Below, one piece after another: positions 10,780-21,909 of a stretch of DNA of 64,000 nucleotides. The translations under genes were made by a program, and so were the position numbers. Source of the stretch: Annulohypoxylon bovei var. microspora (Eukaryota; Ascomycota; Sordariomycetes; Xylariales; Hypoxylaceae); the NCBI GenBank assembly GCA_022836615.1, contig MU405238.1:124001-188000 (forward strand), written 5' to 3'. Under the pieces are notes generated by a model. It was not told where the DNA came from, searched no databases, and worked only from the letters and a program-made list of their open reading frames with translations. Each line of letters opens with the position of its first letter. Position 1 is the stretch's first letter.

Positions 10780-13700
10780 TCATATTCCTGTCGCCAACGT
10801 TTTCGGATGTTGCGGTCCCAAAACCCTGATCCGCGCTTCCAAAACCTTTTCATACATTTCTTTAGCCTCGGCATGTTTCCCTCGCCTGTATAGTACATTC
10901 GCCAAGCTATTCATGCCTCCCAAAGTCTCTGGGTGTTCTGGTCCCAGAATCTCCATTTGTAGATTTAGCACCCGCCGATAAACATCCTCGGCTTGATCAT
11001 TCTGCCCTTGGGCAAAAAGTATGTCACCCAAGTTACCCAGAGTCAGGATGGTGTTTGGATGCTTTACACCCAGCAATTCTGTTTGGAATTCAAGAGTTTC
11101 CCGATTTAGGCCACATGCCGCTTCGAACTTTGCTTGGTGTAGAAGCGCATCGGCAAGCCATCTCTTAGTCACCAACGTATGCGGATGGCGATCCCCTAGA
11201 ATTTTTAGGCGAAGATCCAACACCCGTCGGTGAGTCTGTTCCGCGCCTGCGAAATTCCCTAGGTTTCCTTGAGCAACACCAAGGCAGCTCATGGTCGCCA
11301 GAGTAGCTGGATTCTCTTCTCCCATCACCCTAAGCCGAGTCTCGAGTAAGTTTCTATGCATCTCCTCGGCTTCCTCGTACTTTCCCTGCTGACTCAATGT
11401 TTGGGCGAGATAGCCGGTGGTTGTCAGCGCGTTTGGATGCTCGGGATGGAGTACCTCGTTCTGCAGTTCAAGTGCATCTCGATGCACCTGCTCCGCTTCA
11501 ACATATCTCCCGTCATAATACATTGCCTGAGCGAGATAGTTCATACTTCTTCCTACTTCTCGGTCTTTCGGCCCCAACACCTTTTTTCTGAGCTCCAGGA
11601 TCTTCCGATGCTGGTTTTCGGCTTGTTTATACTTGCCTAGATGGCTCAGGGCCTCGGCCATACCAAACATGTTTCTCAAAGTATCGGGATTCTCTAGGCC
11701 AGAGGCTTTAGTTCGTAGCTCCAGTGCTTGCTCGTAAATTTGGTGTGCCTCGCTATACTTGCCGTTGCTGTAAAGACATTTGGCTAATTTCTCTGCCAAT
11801 ATGACAACTTGTAAATCGCCCTCCGCACCTATAGCTGAGCCCAAGAGGTATTTCGCGTGAGGTAGGTATTCGGTCCACGCCGTTCTATTCTCGTGTCCAC
11901 CGGCTGGGAGAAGCTCGACTAGCCGCAAAACTGCTCTGTCAGTCCATATCTGCAGCTTCCTTTCGTTCCTTAGCCAATTCCTCGTAGCTAGGTGTACGAG
12001 CCGGTGCATGTCAAAGCCATTCCCGCTTTCTCGTTTCTTGATAAACGAGTATGCCTTCAGTGTCCCAACCGCCTCCAGGCCTAGCTTCTTCGATGGTGGT
12101 GGTAGAAGGAGTGACTGGGAGATATTTTGATTGGTTAGGCAGGCCATGAAAGAGAGATATTCGATGGCCACAGGATTTGTGCGACTGATTTGACTCAGAG
12201 AAATCAACCATGTTGTTGCTATGGAGTTTTTTATCCCCTTATATCTACCTTTGTCTTCAAAATCTTCGCTCAAGACCTCCATCACTTCTATTTCGCTATC
12301 GTTATATAAATTCGTGTATTCGCCAATGGTCGTATCATTCTCATTGATGTAAGCCGCCGCCTGGATGATAGCCAAAGGCAAGAAGCCAAGAAGGCCAAGA
12401 AGCTCCTGAGTAGCGTCGACATCCGAAAGTATCTCCTGCCGCAACAGCGACTTGCCCAGCAACTTATTAGCATCTTCCGGACCCATCATCTCTAGAAGAA
12501 TGGTGTTGCTGGCGGCTTGTTTTACGGCTACCTTACGGTTCCGTGTAGTAAAAAGTATAGACCCATTGAGACTGGATGGGATATAGTCTATCAAGGCTGG
12601 CGCTGATAATTCATCTTTAGTTGGCTGCCGGAACACTATGACGATGTCGTCCGCATTGTCAACTACCATCAACCACGGGCCTATTCTCTTATTGTCGCTC
12701 AGCGCATCTTTAACAAGTTGCTTGACGTCTGCCCCGTTCGCATCTATGCCCGGTATATTGAGCACATGGCCAATCTGTAAGTAGGCTTGTTCGAATGCCA
12801 GATGGTCGGTGGCTGGGACCCAGAAGACGGAGTAGTGCGGATTTCGTTCCCTTGTGCAGTAAGCAAACTCAAGGGCAACTTGAGTTTTGCCTACACCGCC
12901 GAGCCCGAATACAGCCATATTGTGACAAGAATCTTCCGATGACGACCATTGTTGTAGCGTAGAAAGTTCCTGCTCGCGCCCGACAAAATGCTTGTTTCTA
13001 GAGAAGGGCACAATCCAGTGGGGCTTTGTGTCTTGACAACATAATATTAGTGGTGAGGAAGTGTCTAGGCTAGAAGAGATTATCTTGGACATAGGTTTTC
13101 CGCCGCTCTTCTCACGGGCTGCTTTCACTTTATAGATAGGACGTACCTAGTGTTTGGCTCTGTACAGCGACAAAGTGATCCGAGATGACTGGTGATATCA
13201 CCTGTGTTTCTTGAAAAACATCCTTTTCAAGGACTGCTACTGGCAATGCCGTAATAAGTTCCTTCGTGTAGGCTGCCGCGACTGCAGCAGCGTATTCTTG
13301 CCACTCCTTGTTTTTGTGGGCGTCTGCATAATCACATATGCCTCGTATGACAACACACGGCAACTCGTTCATCAAGCCAGCAGCCTCCATTTCAAAACAT
13401 AATACACCGCCAAGGCGGCTGCTAATCAGATCTCGCATTCGGCCGCTCTTTATTACTTGATTCCCCGATGCAACCAACCCGTAATGAATTTTGATGGATT
13501 CATCGTGTTTTCGAGGCGGCCTTCCAATTTCTTTCCAGCCTTGAAACGTATCCGGATCTTCAGGCTCTGGCTCGTACAGTATGTCCGAATAGGATTCTTG
13601 GCGAGTGAATTGGAGGAACAGATTAGGATGGCGTTGCACCATCTGCGATAAATAAAGCTCGATCTTGTTGCCATGTATCTGGTGAAGCGCTATCAGCTTC

Positions 13701-14161
13701 GAGATTGTTGTCCTCAACACTGACGGCGGCCCATTTAGTGATCCGGTTCGCACCCATCCGCCATCCTTGGTATTCTTTCCCATATCATGCTGTACGACGC
13801 CGCCGAATCCATTAGCCGGGATGCTAACAACAACGTCGCCGAGTCTGATATCATTCTCTTGGCTCGGAACACCACCTCCGATGCCCACCATGAGCCCTAT
13901 CTTCAAATTAGGGAAGGTAGCTAGCATTCTGGTGACCACGGCAGAGGCTAAGTGGCTTCCAATGCCCCCACTTGGCAAACCAGCGATGACTATGTTGAAC
14001 TCTCCTATGGAGCCAAGGCTGTAGTTATTATAATCTGACGCAGGCTGAGGGAGACTGCCATGAACTTCGTCGAGCATTGCTATTGCCGCCGTCATCTCTT
14101 TGGGTAAAGCGCAAATCCAACCGATCGTGTAAGCGCCATAATTGAAACGCGGGAGGGACAT
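10780..14161 (-). CDS. NLR-like protein: nucleoside phosphorylase - NB-ARC - TPR
   Basis: Two exons by my model, complement(join(10780..13064,13147..14161)), 1099 aa. Residues ~5-320 are a PNP/UDP-phosphorylase domain (YTIGWICALPKE, GLPSGGIGSHLA, MVGIGGGVP, MEAAGLMNELPCVVIRGICDYAD). Residues ~360-680 are an NB-ARC NTPase: VPFSRNKHFVGRE, P-loop GLGGVGKT (392-399), Walker B WLMVVDNAD, GSILFTTRNR and the LPLA motif. The C-terminus is eight tandem 42-residue kinesin-light-chain-type TPRs. Fungal NLRs of this design are thought to sense ligands through the repeats and signal cell death or incompatibility through the N-domain. The intron (82 bp, GTACGT donor, CCTAG acceptor) is required to join the two open frames, but its acceptor is my choice. 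The TPR array ends abruptly after the eighth repeat, 161 bp from the convergent PNKP-like gene. Confidence 0.9.
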
Positions 14162-14594
14162 GTTGACATCGTATCCCGATAATAGCGACAGGCTCTAGAG
14201 TCTTCTTAGAGATGGCAATTCATAAAAGTTAGACATTCGAGTTGTCATCCGCTGCTAAAGATAGTCGCCTACCAAGGCTGCCTGGGAAGTGAGGGCGCAG
14301 CATTGCATGGTACTAAGCAAGTTGCCCTTCATCCATCGATTGGACGAATATATTTGTGTTTCGTCGAAGTGTACGCTAACACATTCATGCATATAGGTAA
14401 TCATAGTGTGCGTGATAGGCGAGTACCCAACCACCCCTACGGCGCTGACAACCTGGAATCCTTGCCAATGCGGCTGAAGCTGTTTTTAAAACCCCGCAAC
14501 CAAGTTCGTGAGCCATACCGTACATCATTTTTCTTCCTTTAAATTCGAACTTGGGAAATAATTGTTGTGCTTTGATCAGGTACCTACCTATAAT
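14162..14594. other. Short divergent intergenic region
   Basis: 433 bp between the starts of the NLR gene (-) and the cytidylyltransferase-like gene (+), so probably both promoters. A TACCTACCTATAATATG sequence directly precedes the second start codon. No other element is recognised. Confidence 0.5.
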
Positions 14595-15289
14595 ATGGGA
14601 GAAACGTCAAATAACTCAAACAACTCCGAGCCAGGCCATCCACCGCTAAGGACGGACCTGCTGGTTATTAACCCAATCGGATATTCAACCAAACCACCTC
14701 CTTCTGATCGACCCGTTCGAATCTTTGTCCATGGCGTTTTTGACTTGTTCCACACGGGGTATTTCCCTCTACGACCGCAACCGTTGCAATAGCTGCTTAG
14801 GCTAATATATACTCGAGACACGTTCAGTTTCTTGAAATAGCTAAAGCCTTCTTCCCTAACACACACCTCATCGTAGGAGTCACTACCGACCCAGACACCA
14901 TCCGCGTGAAGGGCTTGACGGTTGTTTCCTCGACCGATCGTGCACAAGTAGTCAGAGGATGCAAATACGTCGACGAGGTCATCCAGAGTTGTGAGCCAGT
15001 CTTGTCGCCCGAGTTCATGGATGAGTACCGCATCGACTACTTTGCTCATGCCGACACGACCGATCGCCCGGGAAAGCCGGATCCGTACCGCTTTATTAAG
15101 GAGCAGGGTAAGTTTTTGGTTATTCCGAGAGTCAGGGAATGGGGTTCTACAACCGAGATCATCTCGCGCATAATCCGGGATCGGGATGAGTACGTGCTGC
15201 GGCAATTGAAGAACGGAGCTTCACGGACAGATATGAAGGTTTCTTGGTTGAAAGTCCAGTGGATTAAAATGCGTAAATACCTCCCATAG
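14595..15289 (+). CDS. Short, divergent choline-phosphate cytidylyltransferase-like protein
   Basis: Two exons, join(14595..14758,14818..15289), 211 aa. The 59-bp intron splits the nucleotidyltransferase signature, which splicing restores as GVFDLFHTGHVQF (HxGH at 53-56). Further family matches are IVGVTTDPDT, KGLTVVSSTDRAQVVRGCKYVDEV, PEFMDEYRIDYFAHAD and the terminal ASRTDMKVSWLKVQW. True CCTs make CDP-choline from CTP and phosphocholine and are ~300-450 aa in fungi as I recall, with a C-terminal membrane-sensing amphipathic helix; that region is absent here. Canonical residues also differ: YADG is FVHG, HDD is HAD, and the RTEGIST CTP-binding motif reads VREWGSTTE. It may be a specialised or inactive paralogue. 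It sits between the NLR and hydrolase-DUF7924 genes, only 64 bp from the latter's stop. Confidence 0.8.
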
Positions 15290-15353
15290 GCGTTCTTGAT
15301 TAGGTACTTATTCCTGCGCCGCCCGCTTCAATTTCACCTACCTACCTACCTTC

Positions 15354-17651
15354 CTACCGGTAGGCATAAACAAGCTCGAGCGGTAACTCATCGACAACCG
15401 AGCAAATTCTTCTCAGATGAATTGGTACCCACACGTCATAGATATTTCTCGTGAATTGATACGCTGCCCACCTATCTCTTCCGTTCAGGGCTGTGTAGTC
15501 ATATCTCCGAAGAAGGTGGCGGTAGAACGAGGTTTGGCTTCCGTCATCTACGGCATAGTGGCCATAGATTCTTACCTTGCGCTCGCTGTGCGATATTGAG
15601 AATGCAAGAACTTCACCATTGAGTTCTTTTTCTCGTTTGACGAGCTTGTAAAGCTCAACAATACCTCTAACCGCTATCGTCATGCTATGCATATTGTGTC
15701 GGTCAGCAATCTCAAGTCCCATATCGCCGCATCCGACTTGGGATGATAAGAAGGGAAAGTAAATCGATTCAGTGGCCCTGAAGTAGGAATTGTCTACCAG
15801 TTCGCCGGCGAAGGATTCGAGTCTCTTTAACTGGCTCTCCGTAAAAGCCTCTTGCCTAAACCCTAGGGAGTAATTCGGTTGCGGATAGTCCTCAATAATT
15901 AATATGGCACTACTCCAGCTTTGGTTGACGCTTTCGATCAGGATGTCAAGATGCTTGTCGCCGCGTAGGGCAAATGTCTCGGCCGAAGGAACAATTAAGG
16001 GTGAAATATCTCGGACAAGCCTCGCCTCATTTGCTTTTCTTATTGCCTCACAGGTAGCCTGAAATAGGCTATCCTGGAACAAAGAATCATTGGGAAATGC
16101 TTGCTGGCCTTCGAGAAGCATTTTGCAAATATCTTTACTCGTTGCTGAGAAACCCGATTCATATTTGTCAAAGAAGATCCCCTTGGTCACAAGAATACTT
16201 TCGTGACGCGCATCTTGAAATGGATTCCATTGGGAAGCCCGTGGGAAAGCAAATGTGTTAATCGCTTCGAATTGTGTATCTGCTGTGCGGTCCGCACATT
16301 CCGCCACCATGTCCTGCAGAACTGCTATTGTCGCATGTAATCTAGCAGCTTCTTGCTTCAGGCCATTCAGATTCAAGTTGCATTCTCGATCTCTCAAGTT
16401 TAATGCCTCTTGTACGTGCTCTTGAACTGCCCTTGCAATGGTATAATACGCACTACCAGGCTGATTATCAAGCTTGGCAAGCATCGAATGATTAGCATTG
16501 ATAGGTATTCTCGTTTCATTCTCTGTGTAGTAACAGGCCGAATCACGGGACACCATCATTGCAGGAGATCCGTTCCTCTTGGGACCACCTTCGGGGTCAT
16601 CCGCTGCAAGACGAGACGTGGGCGTGACGCAGAGTTCAAAGCAGGTCACGATTTTAACGTATTTCGATACGCCAATCCAGGACTCGTTCATCGTATTAAG
16701 AAGCGCCGATCCGGCCCCCAGATCCCGTATGATTTGACCTGGGAGTTGGTTGCCATATATTTGCAGCAGAGCATCGTTGTTGAGTCCTCGATTTGGTGCG
16801 CCAAAGAAGTATATGGCATAAATAGACTTGAATAATTTGACATCATCTTTGGAAGTATTTTCTGACAGCTTTATCAGGGCCTAGTCATCTTTAGCATGAG
16901 AATGGCCACAGATATAGTTGCAACCAGCCGCGCACTAACATCCTTAATCACCATACATCCGATGCTGTGTCCAAGTAATATTAATGGGCGATGCTACTAA
17001 CCTGTTAGGGGGTTCATGGAATCGTGGTTGAAATAGAAGGATACTCTTCCTACCCTTCCTATGCTCGTGCAATTTCTGAGCTGGCTTATAAAGTGATGCG
17101 TGTGGTCGGAAAGAGTGGCTGTGGATGTAGTTTTCCATAATGTGGATGGAAAGCCGTATGTGAATACTCTGAGGTTGGGAACGTCAGCCGGCAGATAATC
17201 ACGAAGCCACATCTGGCCCTTTGCATTTTGCCACGATACGAAGGCATGGCCTCCTAGACCTGTAACTGCAATCAAACTGTCCCAAAATGAGTAAAGGCTT
17301 GAGATCCTGGTTCATGTAGACTTACTCCGCACAATCCTTCGGTTCTACGGGGTCATTTAGAGGGGTCAAGCCATAAAAGTCATCCCCTAAACTAATTTTA
17401 TGACTTGAGTTTTGCTTGTCGGGAATGAATCCCCCTCTTAAAAGCTTGTCTAAAGTGCGAGAGCTACTAGCAAAGGTGACCGTTGCTACTTGAGATGGTG
17501 GAAAAGAAGGTAGAACTGCTTCTGCAAGAGATATAAACAGTATTTGTTTTAAATCCTCCAGCTCAAAGAGTGCTGCAATATCTCGTTTTGTACTATGCAT
17601 CGGCACATCTAATAGTCGAAGGGTGACGAAGGGAAGTAGGGGGGAGGCCAT
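15354..17651 (-). CDS. Alpha/beta-hydrolase fused to DUF7924-like domain
   Basis: Four exons by my model, complement(join(15354..16880,16940..16993,16994+60 intron..17276,17326..17651)); exactly: exon 1 17651-17326, exon 2 17276-17054, exon 3 16993-16940, exon 4 16880-15354; 709 aa. Introns are 49, 60 and 59 bp and all keep frame. Residues ~105-265 are an alpha/beta-hydrolase domain: PKDCADLIAVTGLGGHAF, MWLRDYLPADVPNLRVFTYGF, nucleophile elbow RPLILLGHSIG (Ser193) and YFFGAPNRG. Next come a segment typical of fungal hydrolase/NLR heads (ETRIPINANHSMLAKL) and a helical, possibly coiled-coil stretch (~350-400). The C-terminus (~500-705) matches a family I recall as DUF7924: YSLGFRQEAFTESQ, YFPFLSSQVGCG, ADRHNMHSMTIAVRGIVEL, LAFSISHSERKVRIYGHY. 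There is no NB-ARC or repeat domain. Role unknown; the context suggests defence or allorecognition. Confidence 0.8.
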
Positions 17652-18649
17652 TGGAAGTTTATCAAGTTCTAAAGCTGTTTATGATATGTATCAATTAAAT
17701 AAAGGTTAAAAAATCGCTTATTCTCCTGAGTTTACGAAGAGATATTGAAATCCGATAAAGGTCTTCTATTGTCATTGTGATTGGTTTACACCCATAGATC
17801 CTTACCAACCCCTGCCTTCAGCTGTCAGCGCCAGGAGCAATATATGTCACATCACAATACATATCTAGAAGCCAGAACGATTAAGTTAGAGCAAGACTTT
17901 TAATTAATCTCAGTAATGTGCTACGTGCTTGTTTATCCCGACAAAGTGCCTATTACGCCTTGTGATATGCTTCCTTCGGGTAAATAAACGCCCATAATGT
18001 TGCGATGCCTAGAACGCCCCCTTGACCTTGATCGATGCCCGCTCATGGAAGTGCATTTTCACAACTGCGGTGCTTATGTTCAAATTAAACTTGACGATCG
18101 CCTCCGAATACTCCGTTTCTCGAGCTCATCCTAGAGCTATGAATGCATTATAAACAGCCGGCGACAATAAACCACCAATTGCATAACGGGTGACGGGTGA
18201 CGGGTGACGGGTGATAAGTGATGAATAACGGAGGATGGAGATTTGCGTGGCATATGCCTCGTCGCGAAATACTCTCAACAAACAGTTGAATGTCTTCGTC
18301 TTCGTCTTAGATAACTTCAGCCAGCATAATTGGCCCAAAAAAGGTTGCTCCGCGAGCAACCCTCATCGATGAATGTGATCCTCGTATACACATGATGTGA
18401 AAGACTAGGTGGATACAGAATGCCTATCCTATACAGAGTATAGAATATAAGCAGGTAGCTGCGTATATCGCCTCGAGCTTCTCGCCGCAGCATATTTCCA
18501 CGTGCTCTCGGTATAGTAATGGGCAGCCTCGGGCTGTAGACTAAACCCCCTTCGAAAAAATTCACGGTCCAGTTGCGGATATGAAAGCGAGCCTTTGGAA
18601 TCGAGTTGTGCCGTGGCCGCCGAAATCAACTCACGCGAACTCGGATCGG
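17652..18649. other. Intergenic region
   Basis: About 1 kb between the start of the hydrolase-DUF7924 gene and the 3' end of cdc4. It has a 28-bp tandem repeat at 18187-18214. Small open frames on the minus strand at 18126-18565 have no recognisable content. Confidence 0.5.
18187..18214. repeat. Tandem repeat, four copies of CGGGTGA
   Basis: Four perfect 7-bp units, followed by a degenerate TAAGTGATGA. It is intergenic and its function is unknown. Confidence 0.95.
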
Positions 18650-21600
18650 TCAATTATCTTCGTCTATAATTCGCTGGACCTCGGGGGCATTCAGGAGAAT
18701 ACGCTTGCCAAGCTCCTCGGGAGATTTGCCGTCACGAACTGCGCCGAAGTCAAGAATCTGTCGTTGGGTTAGTAATCATTCCGTTATAAGTTACACCGCA
18801 GCTGTAAGAGCTCAACTTACCTCGACATAAGTCAAGTTGTCTCGTTGGACAGCCGCCACACATCGGCGTTCATCAAACCTGACCTGCCAGACCCCACTAA
18901 GGTCTGTGAGAAGGTCTTGAATGCATTCGCCTGTGCGGATGTCCCACATCTTGAGGGTTCGGTCGCTACCACTAATAACCTTTCGCCCGTCATGTTGGAA
19001 ACAAGTAATCGCACCGGTGTGAGCTGTCAGCGTTGACTGGCATCGCCCGCTCTCGGGGTCCCAGATACGGAGAGTGCTGTCCGCCGCCGCCGAGACGAGG
19101 CGCTCGTCACGAAGGTCAAGCAACCCGACAAGCAGCGAGTGTCCTTCTAGAGTATGTATGCAAGACCCAGTTTCGAGATCCCAGATCTTCACGAAACTAT
19201 CCATACTACCAGATATGCATCGGTTACGAGCGACGTCCAGAACGACGCTGTACACTTTCTGAGAATGCCCTTGCAGAACATGCACTGTCTCACCAGTGCT
19301 GATACGCCACACACGAACGGTGTTATCATAACTTCCGCTGACGAGTGTATCGGCATGAGCGGCGATAGCTCGGACCGAGTGGTTGTGGCCCTGAAGCGTG
19401 CGGATGAAGTAGGGACAGTCGGCATCATTAGCCGGCGGTCCGGTCTGTATGTACCTCCTAGATCCAGACTCGGGGAGACGCCAAACTCGCAATTGACTAT
19501 CGCGAGATCCAGTGATAATAAGAGGTTTCGGCGGCATCATGACAGACTGCCCGTTCTCCACTTTCCCGGTGTCTGTGGGCATGAGAATCTGTAGGCATCT
19601 GACGGTACTAGTGTGGCCATAGAATACTTGGGTGCAGAGACCCTTCTCGATGTCCCACACTCGAACGGAACGATCGGTCGAGCCAGACACTAAAACGTTT
19701 CCCTCGTACTGCAGAGCCCAGACTCCACCTTCGTGGCCTTCCAGACGGCGGCGGAGCTTGCCGGTCTTGGTGTCGTAGACGTGGATGAGCATATCGTCGC
19801 TCCCGGTAATAATCTTATCCTCGTCGAACTGCAGGCAGGTGATGACATGGCGAGGATGAGCTGCGAATGCGACATGACTAGGCTTGACCTTGCCGCTTGT
19901 CCAGCTCTTACGAATCATGTAATGGCGGCGGTAGAGTGACTTGAACAGATGAAGCTTCCTGAGGCTCGGAAGGCCGATGTGTGGATCGGGAACGGCTATA
20001 GCAGCGGCGTTGGCGGCAGACATGGGTCCCTCGGACTTGTGGACTCGTTCGCCCGTGTAAGTCTTCTCATCCTTTGCCATCTCCTGCGCGCTCGCTCGAC
20101 GTTTCGATCGCTCAGAGCCAAAGCTATTCAAGGCTCTCTTACGCTTTGAAGTCCGCAACTTTTGCGGAGGCGGGTCGGGTTTTGAGGACCGAGTCAGTTC
20201 AGATTCGGTAGACGTAAGTCGAGCCTGCGTACTATAATCACGCTCGCACCCCTCAGGTCCCACCGGATCTTGCCAACCCCATCCTTCTTTAACGGCCCTA
20301 TCAAGCTCACCAGGGGCCAGGGCGAAGCCGTCACGGTCGAAGATTTCCTTCCAGCCGGTCTCGTTACTGTCAATGATGCCCCGCCAATGTTTCGAGACCT
20401 GGGCCGCACGGCAGAGATCGCGGTGATCTAAGTAAGAAAGAATGTGAAGAGTCAGTTCAAGAGGTAGATCTTTCAAGATGTCGCACTTCAACGCCGGGTT
20501 GACTACGTCGGCAACAACATGAAGGGTTTTTCTAGAACATCTGCGCAAAAATTGATACATCATGAACGATTTCATCTCGGCGGGCATGGCATCAAAGGTC
20601 TCTAGCATCGAGCGGGTGTCCAGTATCGTCGGCTGAGAGGATTGGGAAGCGTCTTCGAAACGTCTAACAACCATAGACGGGGGATCGCTGGCGGCAGAAA
20701 ACAGACCAGATTCATAATCCATCGTGTTCTGCCTTTCGTCAGAGAAGAGGGGGGGTACGTCCTCACGCTCAACATTGTTCTCATCATCCTGTTCAAGTTC
20801 ATGGAACCTGGAAGCCTGTAGTGTCGGAGACAAACGCGGACTAGGTAGGCTCGCATCCTGAGCGGCAAGGGTATTGATGGGTCGTGGGTGGTGAAGCGCA
20901 CGGATAGATTGTTGAAGGGACTCGTCGGCATCGGCATCGGCGAATAGCTCAGCATCTGCGTCCGCGTCGGTAATAGGGGGAGTAGCCACATTACTACTAA
21001 AGACGGTATGTGAATCACTGCCGGAAGGGCTCGAGATGTCAAAGAAGGACTGTGATTGACTAGTGTTGTTCGATTCCGGGGTCTCAAACGAATCGAGATT
21101 CGAATTGCGGAGTTTGAGAGGTCGATTCGCGTGAACGGGGATCAGTTCAGAGGCGTCGGGCGTTACCGGAAAGTCGCTCGCGGACCTGCTCGTATTATTC
21201 TTGATGGTATCCCTGCGGGAGCCGTTGGTCAGGGCGCGGCGTAGCTTGTCTGATACGGCGTGCGGGAGGTTTGGGGTAAAGGATCGCGTCGATTGCTTCT
21301 GCGAACTCTTCTTGACGGACCCACCGACAACAGGCGAAGCAGCTCGAGAGTCCATCCTGTGGCTTCTGCGTGAAGACGACTGTAGATAGGGTTTTGATGA
21401 GCGTCGGCTGACTTGGGAATGAGAGGCGTCTAATGACGGCTCTGTCTTGATCTCTTGAGTGGATTCATTACTAGTGGATTCTTGGGACTGGGATAGGGAC
21501 TAGGACCATTAGTAAAGAGGTACTGATAGACTGAAAGGAAGGGGAAACATACGTCTTGTTGATGCTCGATATCGTCATCCACAGGCCAAGATATGCCGCC

Positions 21601-21909
21601 ATAGTGGGCAACATTAAAGGTAAATTTGGCCAACTCGGGGGGTGTAGGCTTCTGAGCCAGAGGATATTCCTTAGAGTCAAGAGATGAAAGTGGTTTAGTT
21701 TCTCTCACGAGAAGTGGCGGGTAGGATCGCTTAGTGGTAGTAGTGGTGGTGATCGTTTTGGTTTCGATGCACTCCGCGACGCCGAACTTGATGCGTGGAT
21801 GGGGGGAGACGGAGTCGGCATCGTCAAAATTGACAGAGACCGTAGTCTGGCTAGACTGAGGCCGTCCAGGCTCCATCCTTTCGTCTGTGGATGGTGCCGG
21901 TATCCTCAT
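18650..21909 (-). CDS. cdc4: F-box/WD40 protein, SCF ubiquitin-ligase substrate receptor (Cdc4/Fbw7 type)
   Basis: Three exons by my model, complement(join(18650..18757,18821..21499,21553..21909)), 1047 aa. The first ~400 residues are Ser/Thr/Pro-rich and disordered. A dimerisation-like helix (MKSFMMYQFLRRC) precedes the F-box (ILKDLPLELTLHILSYL...LCRAAQVSKHWRGI, ~460-505), which binds Skp1. Seven to eight WD40 repeats follow (~660-1010), with successive ITGSDDM, VSGSTDRSVRVWD, VSGSYDNTVRVWR, ISGSMDSFVKIWD and ISGSDRTLKMWD. The last 63-bp intron (ACTAAC branch) adds the conserved tail ILDFGAVRDGKSPEELGKRILLN. The protein would recruit phosphorylated cyclin/CKI-type substrates for ubiquitination in the nucleus. 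Intron 1 has two in-frame acceptors 12 nt apart (exon 2 from 21499 or 21487). Confidence 0.93.

Noticed and set aside
16410..16835. Plus-strand 141-aa open frame
   Set aside because: It is antisense to exon 4 of the hydrolase-DUF7924 gene and has no domain or splice support.
16997..17275. A stand-alone truncated hydrolase
   Set aside because: The apparent stop lies in a 60-bp intron; splicing at 17053/16994 restores RPLILLGHSIG and the frame continues into the DUF7924-like exon.
19033..19594. Plus-strand open frames within the cdc4 region
   Set aside because: They are antisense shadows of the WD40 exon, without independent evidence.
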